64,000 bases of DNA from Liolophura sinensis (Eukaryota > Mollusca > Polyplacophora > Chitonida > Chitonidae). The translations under genes and the position numbers were made by a program. The DNA is taken from contig NC_088298.1 of NCBI RefSeq assembly GCF_032854445.1, positions 7,551,504 through 7,615,503 on the forward strand. Reading direction: 5' to 3'. Position 1 is the first letter of the stretch; the number at the start of each line of letters is the position of its first letter. The notes below the pieces were generated by a model. That model saw only the letters and a program-made list of their open reading frames with translations, was not told the origin of the DNA and did not search any database. Below, one piece after another: positions 35,033-46,814 of this stretch.

Positions 35033-38000
35033 ATGGCTTCACAAGTGGCGTGGCTTGTCATAGCGACTCAGCTACTTCTATTGCTTTTACAAGTTTTAGG
35101 CGGGTAAGATTGACAAAAATGAAACTCGATTGAAGCTATACATATTTACTTTTGATAGTGGAAAGACACGCGAATTGGTCTGTTAGAAATTCTTAAAACT
35201 TCCTTTTTATAGCCGCTGTCGACAGTTGAGTATTGCCGGTGTTCATGTAGTAGCGTGGGCTTCACTCATTGGCTAGAATCTTATGTACTGTTATATATGT
35301 GTATGCGATAGAATCTGTTGGCAAAACTGGACGTTTAACGCCAATATCGTCAATGTAAATGTAATTTTCAACTTTGTCATTATTGTTCATTGATGTGTAC
35401 ATTGGGTCTGTAGCCTTACTTAGTAATTTCGTGTCAGGAAGATAATGCATATAGGCCTACATGTGGTTAACATTTTATTACACTCAAAATGGTGGTTTGA
35501 AATTAAAAACTAAATTCAGAGAAATTGTTTTTTTTTTTTAAGAAAAAATAATAGTTGCTCAACACACGCACACACACCCTAATTTTTTTTATTTTCGGCA
35601 CAGACAGTAGTAGCGCTGAAAGCAGAATATTACATTTCCCAGCTTTTTTGAAAAGTAAAGATATGAGTATGTTGTTCATTAGATGATCTAACCATGTGAG
35701 AAGAAACTACACATTCCTTCTTCAGCTCCATGTACATAGTCTAAAATGAGCAGTCCAGGTGTCCCAAAAGAAATAGGGTAATTGTTCAGTCACTAGTCTT
35801 CAGGCCTTTTCTCGACTTCCCCTCCAGCCGTACGTGGGAAGGTCTGTCAGCAACTTGCAGATGGCCGTGGGTTTCCCCCGGGCTCTGTCCGGTTTCCACC
35901 CACCATAATGCTGGCCGCCGTCGTATGAATGAAATATGCTTGAGTACGGTGTAAAACACCAATCAAAAAAAAAAACAAAATCAGCCCTTTCTTCAAACCA
36001 GTAATCTTAATGCCATCTGATATATGGTATAACAGTAAAAGTATAACACATTGAACATCAAATTTCCGTTAATTATAGGATGTGCTTTCCCAAAATACTT
36101 CATGCCTGTTATTTATATGATATGACAATTGGATTCAGACTGGGAAATTTTATTGTATTTGCCTAAGAATTATTATTGAGGTTATTTCCTGAAACTGTAT
36201 CGCATAAATTCTTGGTAAAACTTTGGATTTTGCCTCCATATATGTTATAGGCAATATAGTCTTGCACTGTGGCATAGGATTCTGATTAGGCATACAGTAT
36301 GTATAGACAGGTTTAATGTAATATAGTATACCCTAATTCTGCGATCTTTTTATCCAAAACCAATATTTTGAAACATGCTGAGAGAACTATGAGGTGTAGA
36401 GAAATAATATAAATAATTTTGTTAAGCTCGCATTTTCAGTGACACAAAGAAATCATCGTTGGCGTCATTTTCCTAAAAATTGTATGCATAAATTCCATTG
36501 AAAAAGTGCCCTAGAGGGCAAAACGGTTGAAGATTTACAGGATCTCTAGCACATGACTATTGGAGTTATCTCCAGCTTTCTTTGTATCAGCCTCAGGTTT
36601 GCCTGAGGCAAAAGCTTTGTCTAATGCAGTGCTGTGGATTCTGTCAAAGGGTTGGGATTTAAGGGGAAAAAAAAAGAACTTACACAAAGTATGATCTACA
36701 TGTACTGAAAACTGTGGATTTACATGTACTGAAAACTGTGGATTTACATGTACTGAAAACCGTGGATCTACATGTACTGAAAACTGTGGATCTTTTGATG
36801 ATTGACAATGTCCTTTTCAGCCTAAATCAGTAGAAAATTTATAAGTATAGTTGAAATTGTTTTCATTCCGAATATTTAGCTGCACTGGTGTATGCAGGTT
36901 GTATGTTGAATCTCATATATCTCTTATCTAAAACTCTAAGCATATACCTGTAAGTAAATAAATGAAATTTTGATGTGAAAGTTTATAAACTGCTTCTATC
37001 ATCTAACCACCCCCTGAAACTCTCATCCATGACATTAATTAATATAATTGTAATCGCTATCAGTTCAAGTCCATTTCATTCTGGCTTCCTCTATTGTTGT
37101 GCGTAAATTGTAGGAAGGTTTGCCAGCAAACTGCAGATGGTTGGGGATTTCCCTTTCAGCCACGGTAATGCTGGCTGTCATATTTATTGTGAAAGATTGA
37201 TATATTCCTGAGTGCAGTGCAAGACTTCAATCAAATAAATAAATATGAAACAAACATAACCACCCCCAAATTGAACCAGGAATGTTTTCCTGTTATTTAT
37301 TTATTTTTTCTTTTCCAGACGAGATTTTTATAAAATCCTCGGTGTTCCAAAGTCGGCTACAACAAACCAAATCAAAAAGGCATACAGAAAGTTGGCCAAA
37401 GAATTACATCCAGACAAAAACACCGACGATCCAGACGCCGAGTCCAGATTTCAGGATCTTGGAGCAGCTTATGGGGTTGGTAGCTGTGTATTAATTTTTA
37501 ATCTGTTTGCCCCAGACAGTGTTGCCATGGTAACGTACAGTGCACATCCATTGATGAGTCAGTCAATGGATTCATTTATATTTTAGTAAGAGACTCTAAT
37601 TTAATGGATCATCAAGTGTATGAACATGTCAGGCTGGAAGCCTGCATCGGTATTACACCCATGGACAGTTTCTTGTTACGGATAGAGAACAGAAGTTATT
37701 GGCCCTGAATTACAAAAATAAAAAAAATCTGTTTCTCCGTGGTTATGTAATGAAGCATACAAGATGTTTATTTTTTGTAGGATACTTGCGAAGTGTGTAG
37801 TTGAATTTAATTTCTGTTTTTATTTTTATAATCAATACCTTGCCTGTTTAAATTTTTTTTTACTTTTTTGACTTAAATTATTTCTGGATGAAATTATAGC
37901 TCTGTTTTGTATTTGCGAAAGATAGGTGGTGTATAGTTTACTCATTCAAATGGACATAATTCAGAGTGGTGCAGATTTGTGGTGAAAACTTTCAAGGTTG

Positions 38001-41000
38001 TCCTGCCTTATTATTTCAGAGTATAGAGCTGTAAGAATAAGCATAAATGTGACACAGCTGTGATTTAATGTATACACAAGTCTGCAGTCTGGATAGAAAC
38101 AGAAATCATGAATCATTTTAAAAATCAGCTGTGTATGTCTCCATGGATAATGGATGAGCTTAAAGAAAAAACAACAAATAATTTAACCTTTAGCTACGTA
38201 TATCAGAAGAGGGGTGAAAACCAAACCAAATCAAAGCCATTTTGTTTTGATATGCTTGTAATGCTATGAATTACTAGTAACTTTTAATTTGGAACTCTAA
38301 CAAGGCCATGGGATACACCGTGTTAGAGAAAGTGGAAATATGATGATCTGTCACTTGTACCCTACACTCATATGGGTAACCGTACATGGGAAGGTCTGTG
38401 AGCAATCTGCGGATGGTCGTGGGTTTCCCCCGGGCTCTGCCTGTTTTCCACCCACCATAATGCTGGCCGCCTTCATATAAGTGAAATATTCTTGAGTACG
38501 GCGTAAAACACCAATCAAATGAATAAATAAATAAATCATATGGGTAAAATGCTTTCTGGTGAAGTCCTCAGAAACAGCTGTCTTCTCGGGTTATAGAAAT
38601 AACTGGTGCCTGATTGGGTAATATTGATGACGTCGTAGTGCTTTTGATATTTTTTAAAGCCTTTTCTTGACATTTAACTGAGATATCTTGGTTATGCAAC
38701 ATTAGAAATACAAAAAGAGATACGTATGCTTTTTAAACTTTACGTGGGAAACTTTATCGATGCATAAAATTATATTTATAGTGTATAGTGTTGTCCTTTC
38801 TTTCATGTTACGAAACAAAATAAACATTGACATGACATTTTCAGTTAGATTTATATATGGAGCTGAGATTGTTTAGTATTCTGAAAATTACCTGAGATAG
38901 ACTATGCATTAGTGCTTTTCCTAGTATTGCATAAATTTACATGTGTATCAGCTCAGGAGGAAGGTTTTAATAATATGGTTCTTTGTCTTCTTCATATTTT
39001 TTAGGTTTTATCTGATGCAGACAAAAGGAAGATTTATGATCGTCATGGAGAAGAAGGACTCCAGAAAGGCGATACACACGGAGATCCCTTCTCAAGGTAG
39101 ATAACTCCATCATAGATTCAGCAATCTGTGATGTAATAGATCTTGTTGACTATCAGAACTCTTCAGGATTAGAGGGACATTTAGTAGCATGTGCAGAGCA
39201 ATATCAGAGAAGAGTCAGCCATAAAACTGGACTTTGATGCACAACTGTCTCACAAGGACTTAATAGCTCATTTTGCTGGAGTCTGAGAGTTTTATTGACC
39301 CTAGAAAACTGTTTAAGGTTTGATTAGATGGTAGAAGGATATCATAGTGAAAAATTTTTCTTATTGTAAAAATACAATATTTTATGACATTTATTTGCTG
39401 CTAAAAGGTTTACGAGTGAATTTTTAGGTTATTTAGCACTTTTTGTTGGTATTTTTGAATGATCAATAAAGATACAGCTGTTGTTCAGTTCAAAAAGTCA
39501 ACAGTTGGTATGTCACATGTTGATTGTTGCTGAGGCATTCGCCTACTTCTGTAGGACGGGTCGAAAGTTGGAGGATGCGTCACCAGACTTTCATGTCTAA
39601 AATAAAATGGCCGCCCAATGTTAAAGCATTCGGGAAAAGGCCACTTTTTGCCACTTTGCCTAACCAGTAAGGCCTAGTTGTACAAAATAACATCACGAAA
39701 GCTGCAGAAATAGTCAGACTATCTGGAAAGCTGAAAATTATACAAATCAACAGATAGATGGCTGAGAGCGATTCAAAAATAGGCATTTTTCTAATTTTCC
39801 TATGCAGTAACATTGGGAGGACCGTTTTCTTCACCCCTGTGGTTTGTTACTAAGGAGATGCTGGTGGTTTCTAGATTCTGATCTGTCTTACAGAATGTCA
39901 TGCTGTTTTAGGCCTTGCTATATCTATCTCATGTATGCTCTCTTGAAAAGTAAGGGATATTAATTTTGTCTGTTTGCCTATCCATTTATTTGTCACACTT
40001 AGGACTGCAACTCCAAAATAATTTATATTATATTATTATATATAATTAATATTATATTTAACTCCATAATATTTTTGATTGCTGCATTATTTTGTGTAAT
40101 CTCTGTTAAAATCAGCCAGATGTAAACATAAATTTTGGATAAGAAATGATTTCCTGAATGTTTTTTCTGCAGGTGTTTGTCTGATTGACTTCAAATTTGC
40201 CAGGTGTATTGTAAAGGACCCCAAAAAATATAAACCCAAAATGTCAAGTATTGAAAAAAATTGCATATGTAGATTGGACAATGATGATGTCACAAATGGA
40301 CACCACAGAAGGACACTACAGATGGACACCACAGGAGGACACCACAAACGTTGAAACAACTAATGAATTCCTCTGTTATTTGATTCCTATTTGTATCATT
40401 ACAGTTTTTTCGGTGACTTTTCCTTCGGATTCGGTGGGTTTGGGGGCCGTGACCAGGAAGTGCCGCGAGGTGGCGATGTGATAATGGAGCTAGAAGTCTC
40501 ATTGGAGGAGCTTTACAATGGCAATTTTGTAGAGGTTTGTTCTCTGTTCTGCCTGTCGAGCTTACACACAGGACATAAAGATAAAACTGTCAAAAAAGTG
40601 TATCAAAATGTTAACCTTTGCTCTGTCGTGAAACCAGCTAAAGTGGCGTATATGATAAGGCGTCGCATCATAAACAGTAAATCCTGGAATCAGTCACAAA
40701 TCGAGTCTTAGCTAAGACTTCACCTGTGGTAATGTTTGTATTACATGTTCTTCACTCGGCGCTCACCATATAAGAGGAGTGGCCAAGGGCTTCTGGCTAC
40801 ATGTATATCTATCTCAGACTGTTAGATAAAATGCGAAATGTTGATTTTAAATATAAATTACAGTGAATAACTAACTGAGAGAGAACATCTTCCTTACAAA
40901 CCGAGCAGCTTTTATTTAGTCATGTGATTGGAGTTTTATGCCAAGAGTATTTTATTTAGGGATACATTTAGTTCTCTTACATGACAGCAGCCTGCATTAT

Positions 41001-44000
41001 GGTTGGATTAAACCAGACAAAGTTAGGGGGAAATCCACGGCAATCTGCAGGTGGCTGGAATTTGGATCTGCATGTACTTATACGCAGCCAGAGGTCATAC
41101 GATTAAAAACCTGGCTAACTGTGACTATATGGCACAATGAGGACAAGTATTTGAATCTAGCTCCTGTTTATTTGGCTATGGTTTTATGTTAAGCAGGGTC
41201 TGCCAGCAATCTGTGGATGGTTGCGGGCTTCCCCCGCACTGTGCCCGGTTTTCTCCTACCATAATGCTGGCTGCTGTCGCATATAAGTGAAATATTCTTC
41301 AGTATGGAGTATAAATAAATAAATATGTTAGGCAGTTCCTCAGGTACCTACATGTATACCTGTTGAAGGACTATGATTAAACTCCAGTTTCCTCTGTCTA
41401 TAAGCGTGACCACTGTCAATTCATAAATAGGACAATTCTTAAATGCACTGTGAATATAAAACTTTTCTTTACTACAGGTAATCCGTTACAAACCTGTTGC
41501 TAAGCCGGCTAAAGGCACGAGGAAGTGTAACTGTCGTACAGAGATGGTGACGCATCAGCTGGGACCAGGACGCTTCCAAATGACTCAACAACAAGTCTGT
41601 GACGACTGTCCAAATGTCGCGTGAGTTCTTCACAGGTCTTGCTTTGGTTTTATTTTATGCTTATACGTGAAGCATTTTGCTAGACCAGCCTACCAATATG
41701 CATCGAGCCGGGGCGGGTCATACTGTAGGCTTTAAAAATGTGGTACTTGCTGCTGCCTCGCGTGACTCTCAGCACTCATAGGTTTGCACTATTGAGGCAT
41801 GTCTTGTTGGCGCGGTGTCAGTATAATGTGACTGGGTGAGGTGTCATGTCTGGTGTCTTCGGCATGATACTTTAGTGTCCTGCCACAAGAAGACGCATTA
41901 TTTATACACTCACCTAACGACTCCTGACTAATTGTTAATGATCAACATCTACATATCTATGGAATAATTTTGTCACAGTACATGTGGTGTTAATGTCTTT
42001 GGTGAGGCTGAGCACAAATTCCCTGATTCAGACTCACTCTACGTGTGTGTCTAGATTTGGAGTCTTGCTCATCTTCATAGTGAGAGATTGAGGTCATTTA
42101 CTCAGGGCATTTAGGTCAGGTCAACTCAGTAAACTCGACAGCCATCATATGAGTGGATAATCTTTAGAGTGTGATGTTAAAAAAAAAATACAAGACCAGA
42201 TGTATACATGCATTGATAAAGTATTCCACAAGAACTTTAAAAATCATAACTTTTTATCTTTGTGATGTGGAATAAGCAAGATATCACAATTCAAAGTAAG
42301 CAAAATCAGCACAATGTGACATTCGAAAACACTGCCATGTCATCAGTTTTATCTAATCAGGCGAGTTATTTTGTATAACCCAAGGATGTGTCTGTTTCTG
42401 CTTACGTCACTCGAACCCTCTTTTGCCTTGTTACCAATTTGTGTCTGTGTTAAAAGTGACACAATATTGTGTTTCCAGTTATTGGCTCATCCTATGTCCT
42501 CATAAGAAAACCTTTTGCGATTGGTGTTTTACACCAGTGTTCTTTTTTTTTTTACCGAGAGGAGTTGATTTATGGAGTTACCCAGCATGTCTGAAAAAAA
42601 ATGTTGTTCACTGACAGGTCTGTTTTATCCCTTTTTCAAAATAACTCTGGTTATATTATTTGTTGTGTTCTCTTTCAAAGTGAATTTTAATAAACATTAC
42701 AAGTACATAAGTAAATCTGTGAGAAATCTGAAACAAAGGGACATCACTCTCCCTCATCAATGAAATGTTTACTGTGGTGGAGCTATTTTCCGCCTGAACA
42801 TTCTGGGTGAGTGGCCTAGGGCTTGATTGAGATCATGTGCTAGAAACATGGTGTGGCAGGTCTGGGTAACATGACTGTGGCTTTAGGTCAGCATGTTTCA
42901 GGCAAGGTTTCCTTTTACAGTAAAGAGGCTATGCAAGAGATTTGGCTAAAAATCCATTTTCCCTAATCAAATCAAATGTTCTCTTTGTCATCAAGAAATT
43001 TTAAAAAACCTATTGTAATTATAGATTATAACTGTTTTGAATGCTAACAAGAGCAAAAACATGGCTGATATTTTGTGAAACGTACATATTTGGGCAATTC
43101 TAAAGTAATAGTCAAAATTTGATTGGCTTTGTACTAATTGATTTTTTACCAAAACTCTCATGTATGAATGGCATGCCATTATGAAAAAAAGACAACAAAT
43201 AATATAATGTTAGTTACTTCAAAAGACTGGTGAAATTAAACAAATCTAAATAACAAATCTGATTGGGTCTGGTGAAATTAAACAAATCTAAATAACAAAT
43301 CTGATTGGGTCTGGTGAAATTAAACAAATCATAAATAACAAACCTGATTGGGTCTGGTCTGCTGCAAGGAGGAACAGTCGTGATATTGCCAAAATGATAG
43401 TGAACATGTTGAAAGTGACATTAAACACCAAAGAAAGAAATGAACAGTCTTTTAATGTTTATTTTGTTTTTGTTCTCAGCTTTGTACCAGAAGAGAAACT
43501 TTTGGAGATAGAGATAGAACCTGGCATGAGAGACGGCCAGGAATACCCATTTGTAGCTGAAGGTGAGCGAACCCCTCAGAAAATGAAGATCATGTTATTA
43601 GCCCCCATAGTAGCACTGGAGGAGACTACAGGTTTACCTTTGTCAGTCCGTCATGAATCAGTATTCCTGACTTTGTTTTGTCAAAGCTGCTCATCATATT
43701 GAATAGAAACTTAGTTTGTATACATGGTGTTACCATGATGGCTAAAAGTTTCAGATGGTTTCGACCATTTGCGACAAAATTATGACCGTTTTGGTTTTTA
43801 TGCTTTGTTTTTTCCGAAATACCTGTAGTTAGTTATTCTGAATTAAAACGTACAACATGGCTTCACTGAGACAGTCAAATAAATATATGAAAACACAAAG
43901 TTGCTCATTTTGATGGTGTTCAGTTCACGATCTTTGACATCTGGTTCGACTTTTGTCGTGAGGTCTTGACCAACTTTCACAATTTTTTGTAACTTTTCTC

Positions 44001-46303
44001 AGATGCAGGAGGTCTCGTTGCACATACAATTATCTAGATTCTCACGTGTTCTTACTTTGATCCTCTCTTTATACCTACAGGTGAGCCTCATATAGACGGA
44101 GAACCTGGAGATTTAAGGTTTATCATCAAACAGGCAAAGTGAGTGCAGTTTACACTCATTGTCATAAATGTCGCAGTATGTCAGAAATCACTCTCTTGTG
44201 TAACAGTTGTTACCCGGGCAGGATTTAACATGACGTTATTGTGCACACTTAGGAGCACTGTTAGAGCGTGTGATGTGGCTCAGTGAGAAAGGTCTCACCA
44301 GTTTAAATTGCAGTGCTACGGGCAGAATAATATTCTTGAGTTCGGCTTATAACACCAATCAAATAAAATAAATCTAAATAGGAAATTGAGTAATTTTGTA
44401 GTTTTCCATTCTGGCTTCCTTTCCGGTCGCACATGTAAATGTCTGCAGATTGTTGTGGGTTTCGTGATTTCCTCCCAACGTCATGCTGGCCACTGTTGTA
44501 CATTGAAATATCCTTGACTACGGCATAAAACATCAATCAAGTAAATAGATAGATAAATTATTTAATTATTTTTCAGACATCCAAAGTTTGAGAGGCGAGG
44601 TGATGATTTATACACAAATGTAACAATTTCCTTACAAGATGCTTTAGGAGGATTTGAAATGGACATCACACATTTAGATAATCACAAGGTAAGAAAACTC
44701 TTCCCATTTTTACCTGTGCTGTGCTGAGATAGACTCATGTATTACACATTTTAATAGGCAATCACAAATTGTTACAGTTTCCTCTTTTTTTTTTCTACGA
44801 AACATGTTAAAAATTTTTTGGTGAAACCATCTCAGATGAGCTCCCATTTCCTTTGGTCTCTGAAACCCACTTCAGAAAATAATGACCTTTTTTCCCAAAA
44901 TAAAATTAAAAAGATAAAATAAAAAATAAATTAAAAAATTATTTAAAGCATTTCTGGACAAGGTTCTTTTGCTTTTTGTTTGTGCTCAGGTTTTCCGTTA
45001 TGTACAGGAAAGTGGGACAGGAACTTGCCTCAATCTTAATTCGAAAATTTGCATACTTCTACTTATCTCATACTTAACTTCTAAATGCATCTTAAAGAAG
45101 TTAAGTTTAGCCTGTGTATGGTATAGAACACCAATGAAATAGTGGAGCCTCCGTGGCTGAGGTGGTTAGCATGCAAGAGTGACGCAGTGACCAAGGAGCC
45201 ACCACCAGTGTGGTCGTGAGTTCACGCCAGCTCATGCTGGCTTCCACTCTGGCCGTACGTTGGCAGGTACGTTGGTGGTTGTGGGTGTCCCGGTTTCCTC
45301 ACAACGGGCTGCCGCTGTATATGTGAAATAATCTTGATTACGGCATAAAACATCAATTAGTATGTCAGTTCAATTATGTAGAGAAATAGATAAGAGATTT
45401 CTTACACTCTGTATTAGTCTGTAATCATTTTTCCATAAATTTTCTTTTCCTTTAGGTACATGTGGTTCGTGACAAAATCACGTGGCCTGGAGCAAGAATG
45501 AGGAAGGCTGGAGAAGGAATGCCTAACTATGAGAACAACAATGTCAAGGGCGCCCTCTTTATTACATTTGATATTGAATTCCCAAAGGGCACCATAAGTG
45601 ATGAGGATAAAGAAGGTAATGTAAAATTCTTCGAAAAGTCTAAATTCTGTCATGTAAATTATTAAAATTTATTGCAGTCCGTAGAATACAAACATTCATG
45701 ATAATAAATAAATACTGAGATTAATTATAACAGCAGCTTATAGCTAAATGTATTAATACAGAGTAGGGGCCTCCGTGGCTCAGTCGGTTAAAGCACTAGC
45801 GCAGCGTAATGACCTCGGAGTCTCTCACCAATGCAGTCGCTGTGAGTTCAAGTCTAGCTCATGCTGGCTTCCTCTCCGGCCGTACGTGAGAAGGTCTGTC
45901 AGCAACTTGTGGATGGTCGTGGGTTTCCCCCGGGCTCTGCCCGGTTTCCACCCACCATAATGCTGGCCGCCGTCGTATAAGTGAAATATTCTTGAGTACG
46001 GCGTAAAACACCAATCAAAAAAAAAAATAAAATAAAATAATACGCAGTATGAGGGGTAATTCAGCCTCCCAAATGGTACTTACTTAACGTTATATTATGC
46101 CAGCCAGCATTATGGTTGGAGGAAAAGGGGGCACAAAAACTCCAATAATTGAAGGTACCACTAACACTATTCTCCTCCGTCAGAGGTCCTAATTTTGGGG
46201 ATATTAGTTTAATAAATTTTTCTCTCTGCTTTTTTCAGCTTTGGCGAAGATTTTGAAGCAGGACCACAAAACCAGGGTGTATAATGGTCTACAAGGCTAC
46301 TAA
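35033..46303 (+). CDS. DNAJB11: ER-resident J protein ERdj3
   Basis: Soluble ER-lumen Hsp40 that delivers unfolded clients to BiP/HSPA5. Ten coding exons: 35033-35103, 37319-37475, 39005-39096, 40405-40534, 41478-41620, 43480-43562, 44081-44138, 44577-44688, 45456-45615, 46239-46303. Phases agree; 356 codons, human 358. Residues 1-24 are a signal peptide (hydrophobic run of six Leu). J domain about 25-90 with HPD at 54-56. G/F-rich stretch [15 protein letters not shown]-terminal substrate domains with the cysteine motif CNCR...CDDC in exon 5, conserved [14 protein letters not shown] and [19 protein letters not shown] (N-glycosylation site NVT), end [11 protein letters not shown] as in vertebrates. 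The exon-2 donor (GGG|GTTGGT) is weak and gives Gly where vertebrates have Glu in GAAYEVLSD. Several SINEs lie in its introns. Confidence 0.98.
35815..35976 (+). repeat. tRNA-derived SINE (family 1), 5'-truncated
   Basis: From ccagccgtacgtgggaaggt to caccaatcaaaaaaaaaaac; little divergence. DNAJB11 intron 1. Confidence 0.92.
36690..36791. repeat. Minisatellite, about 24-nt unit
   Basis: Four to five copies of tacatgtactgaaaactgtg with flanking gat/ttt variation. DNAJB11 intron 1. Confidence 0.92.
37058..37246 (+). repeat. tRNA-derived SINE (family 1), old copy
   Basis: B-box cagttcaagtccatttc, body, tail caatcaaataaataaat ending 72 nt before the DNAJB11 exon-2 acceptor. Confidence 0.82.
38375..38537 (+). 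repeat. tRNA-derived SINE (family 1), 5'-truncated
   Basis: Starts at ggtaaccgtacatgggaagg; tail caatcaaatgaataaataaa. DNAJB11 intron 2. Confidence 0.93.
38590..38780 (+). repeat. Dispersed repeat C, copy 2
   Basis: gggttatagaaataactggt, ctgattgggtaatattgatg, actgagatatcttggttatg, gcaacattag. Confidence 0.5.
39300..39480 (+). repeat. Dispersed repeat B, copy 3
   Basis: gtttaaggtttgattagatg then aatattttatgacatttat and ttgctgctaaaagg. DNAJB11 intron 3. Confidence 0.45.
40921..41056 (-). repeat. tRNA-derived SINE (family 1), old 3' part
   Basis: Reverse tail (gtgattggagttttatgcca) and reverse body (cagcctgcattatggttgga). DNAJB11 intron 4. Confidence 0.65.
41190..41326 (+). repeat. tRNA-derived SINE (family 1), 5'-truncated
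   Basis: From gcagggtctgccagcaatct to an ataaataaataaat tail. Confidence 0.85.
41690..41925 (+). repeat. tRNA-derived SINE (family 3)
   Basis: tcagtataatgtgactgggt, gtcttcggcatgatacttta, ccacaagaagacgcattatt. Close to the copy at 61986. Confidence 0.75.
42220..42385 (-). repeat. Dispersed repeat C, copy 3
   Basis: Reverse complement carries ataactcgcctgattagat, gatgacatggcagtgttttc and tgatatcttgcttattcc, matching the copies at 27018 and 38590. Confidence 0.45.
43225..43357. repeat. Tandem repeat, about 47-nt unit
   Basis: Three units of ctggtgaaattaaacaaatc followed by ...aaataacaaatctgattggg. In DNAJB11 intron 5, about 120 nt upstream of exon 6. Confidence 0.92.
44277..44374 (+). repeat. 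tRNA-derived SINE (family 1), deleted copy
   Basis: Head ggctcagtgagaaaggtctc joined to a tail (attcttgagttcggcttata, caatcaaataaaataaat). Confidence 0.65.
44406..44558 (+). repeat. tRNA-derived SINE (family 1), adjoining an exon
   Basis: Body from cattctggcttcctttccgg to the tail catcaatcaagtaaatagat. The tail ends about 18 nt before the DNAJB11 exon-8 acceptor, so it supplies most of the acceptor region. Confidence 0.85.
45142..45360 (+). repeat. tRNA-derived SINE (family 1)
   Basis: Head gtggagcctccgtggctgag, body with an internal change (tggcaggtacgttggtggtt), tail attacggcataaaacatcaa. DNAJB11 intron 8, about 95 nt before exon 9. Confidence 0.88.
45767..46041 (+). repeat. tRNA-derived SINE (family 1), complete and young
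   Basis: Full head, B-box gagttcaagtctagctc, complete body and poly(A)/(aaat) tail. A good family consensus source. DNAJB11 intron 9. Confidence 0.96.
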
Positions 46304-46540
46304 AATTAACTAAGGGATTTATAGTGTATATTTTATTTCACATGTTGTTATATGTACAGTTTATTGTTTACTCTCAGAATGTATGAATGTGTGTATGTGG
46401 TCAAACATGTTAAGGGATCAGTACTTTATGGATGTCTTTAGATTTGTATGTTGTCCATTGTTGTGCAAATGTTATGTAGTTGTTTACGAAGAAACAGGAT
46501 TCAGTGTCCAACTTAAATCACATATTACAGACCTTGCTTT

Positions 46541-46814
46541 AAGGGGACACAGAATTGGAGCTGATGGGCTGGCTGTGCAGATAGGATTTTGAGGGTTGAA
46601 GACTAGAGCCTTAGCAGTTAAGCCTGATACATGTATTGACTTTAGTCCGGATTAAACATACTAAAGTCCAATTGGTTTCGTATTAGAAAAAACACTGGTA
46701 TTGATTTAAGCCTGGCTTAAGTTTCAATACATTTCTGAACAACTGGCCCTTGCACTGCACCTAAAATTCAGCTTAGCCAACCGCCAGCCAATTAGCTACG
46801 ATTTTTTGTCCCTT
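46541..46814. mobile_element. Possible foldback MITE
   Basis: Diverged inverted ends: aaggggacacagaattggag...gggctggctg on the left against the reverse complement of the right end (aagggacaaaaaatcgtagc...tggctggcgg). The centre is a smaller palindrome around actttagtccggatta. Related-looking ends occur near 50500-50690. Confidence 0.4.

Noticed and set aside
34644-35042. 132-aa minus-strand frame between MCRS1 and DNAJB11
   Set aside because: Overlaps the DNAJB11 start and shared promoter interval; no family features.
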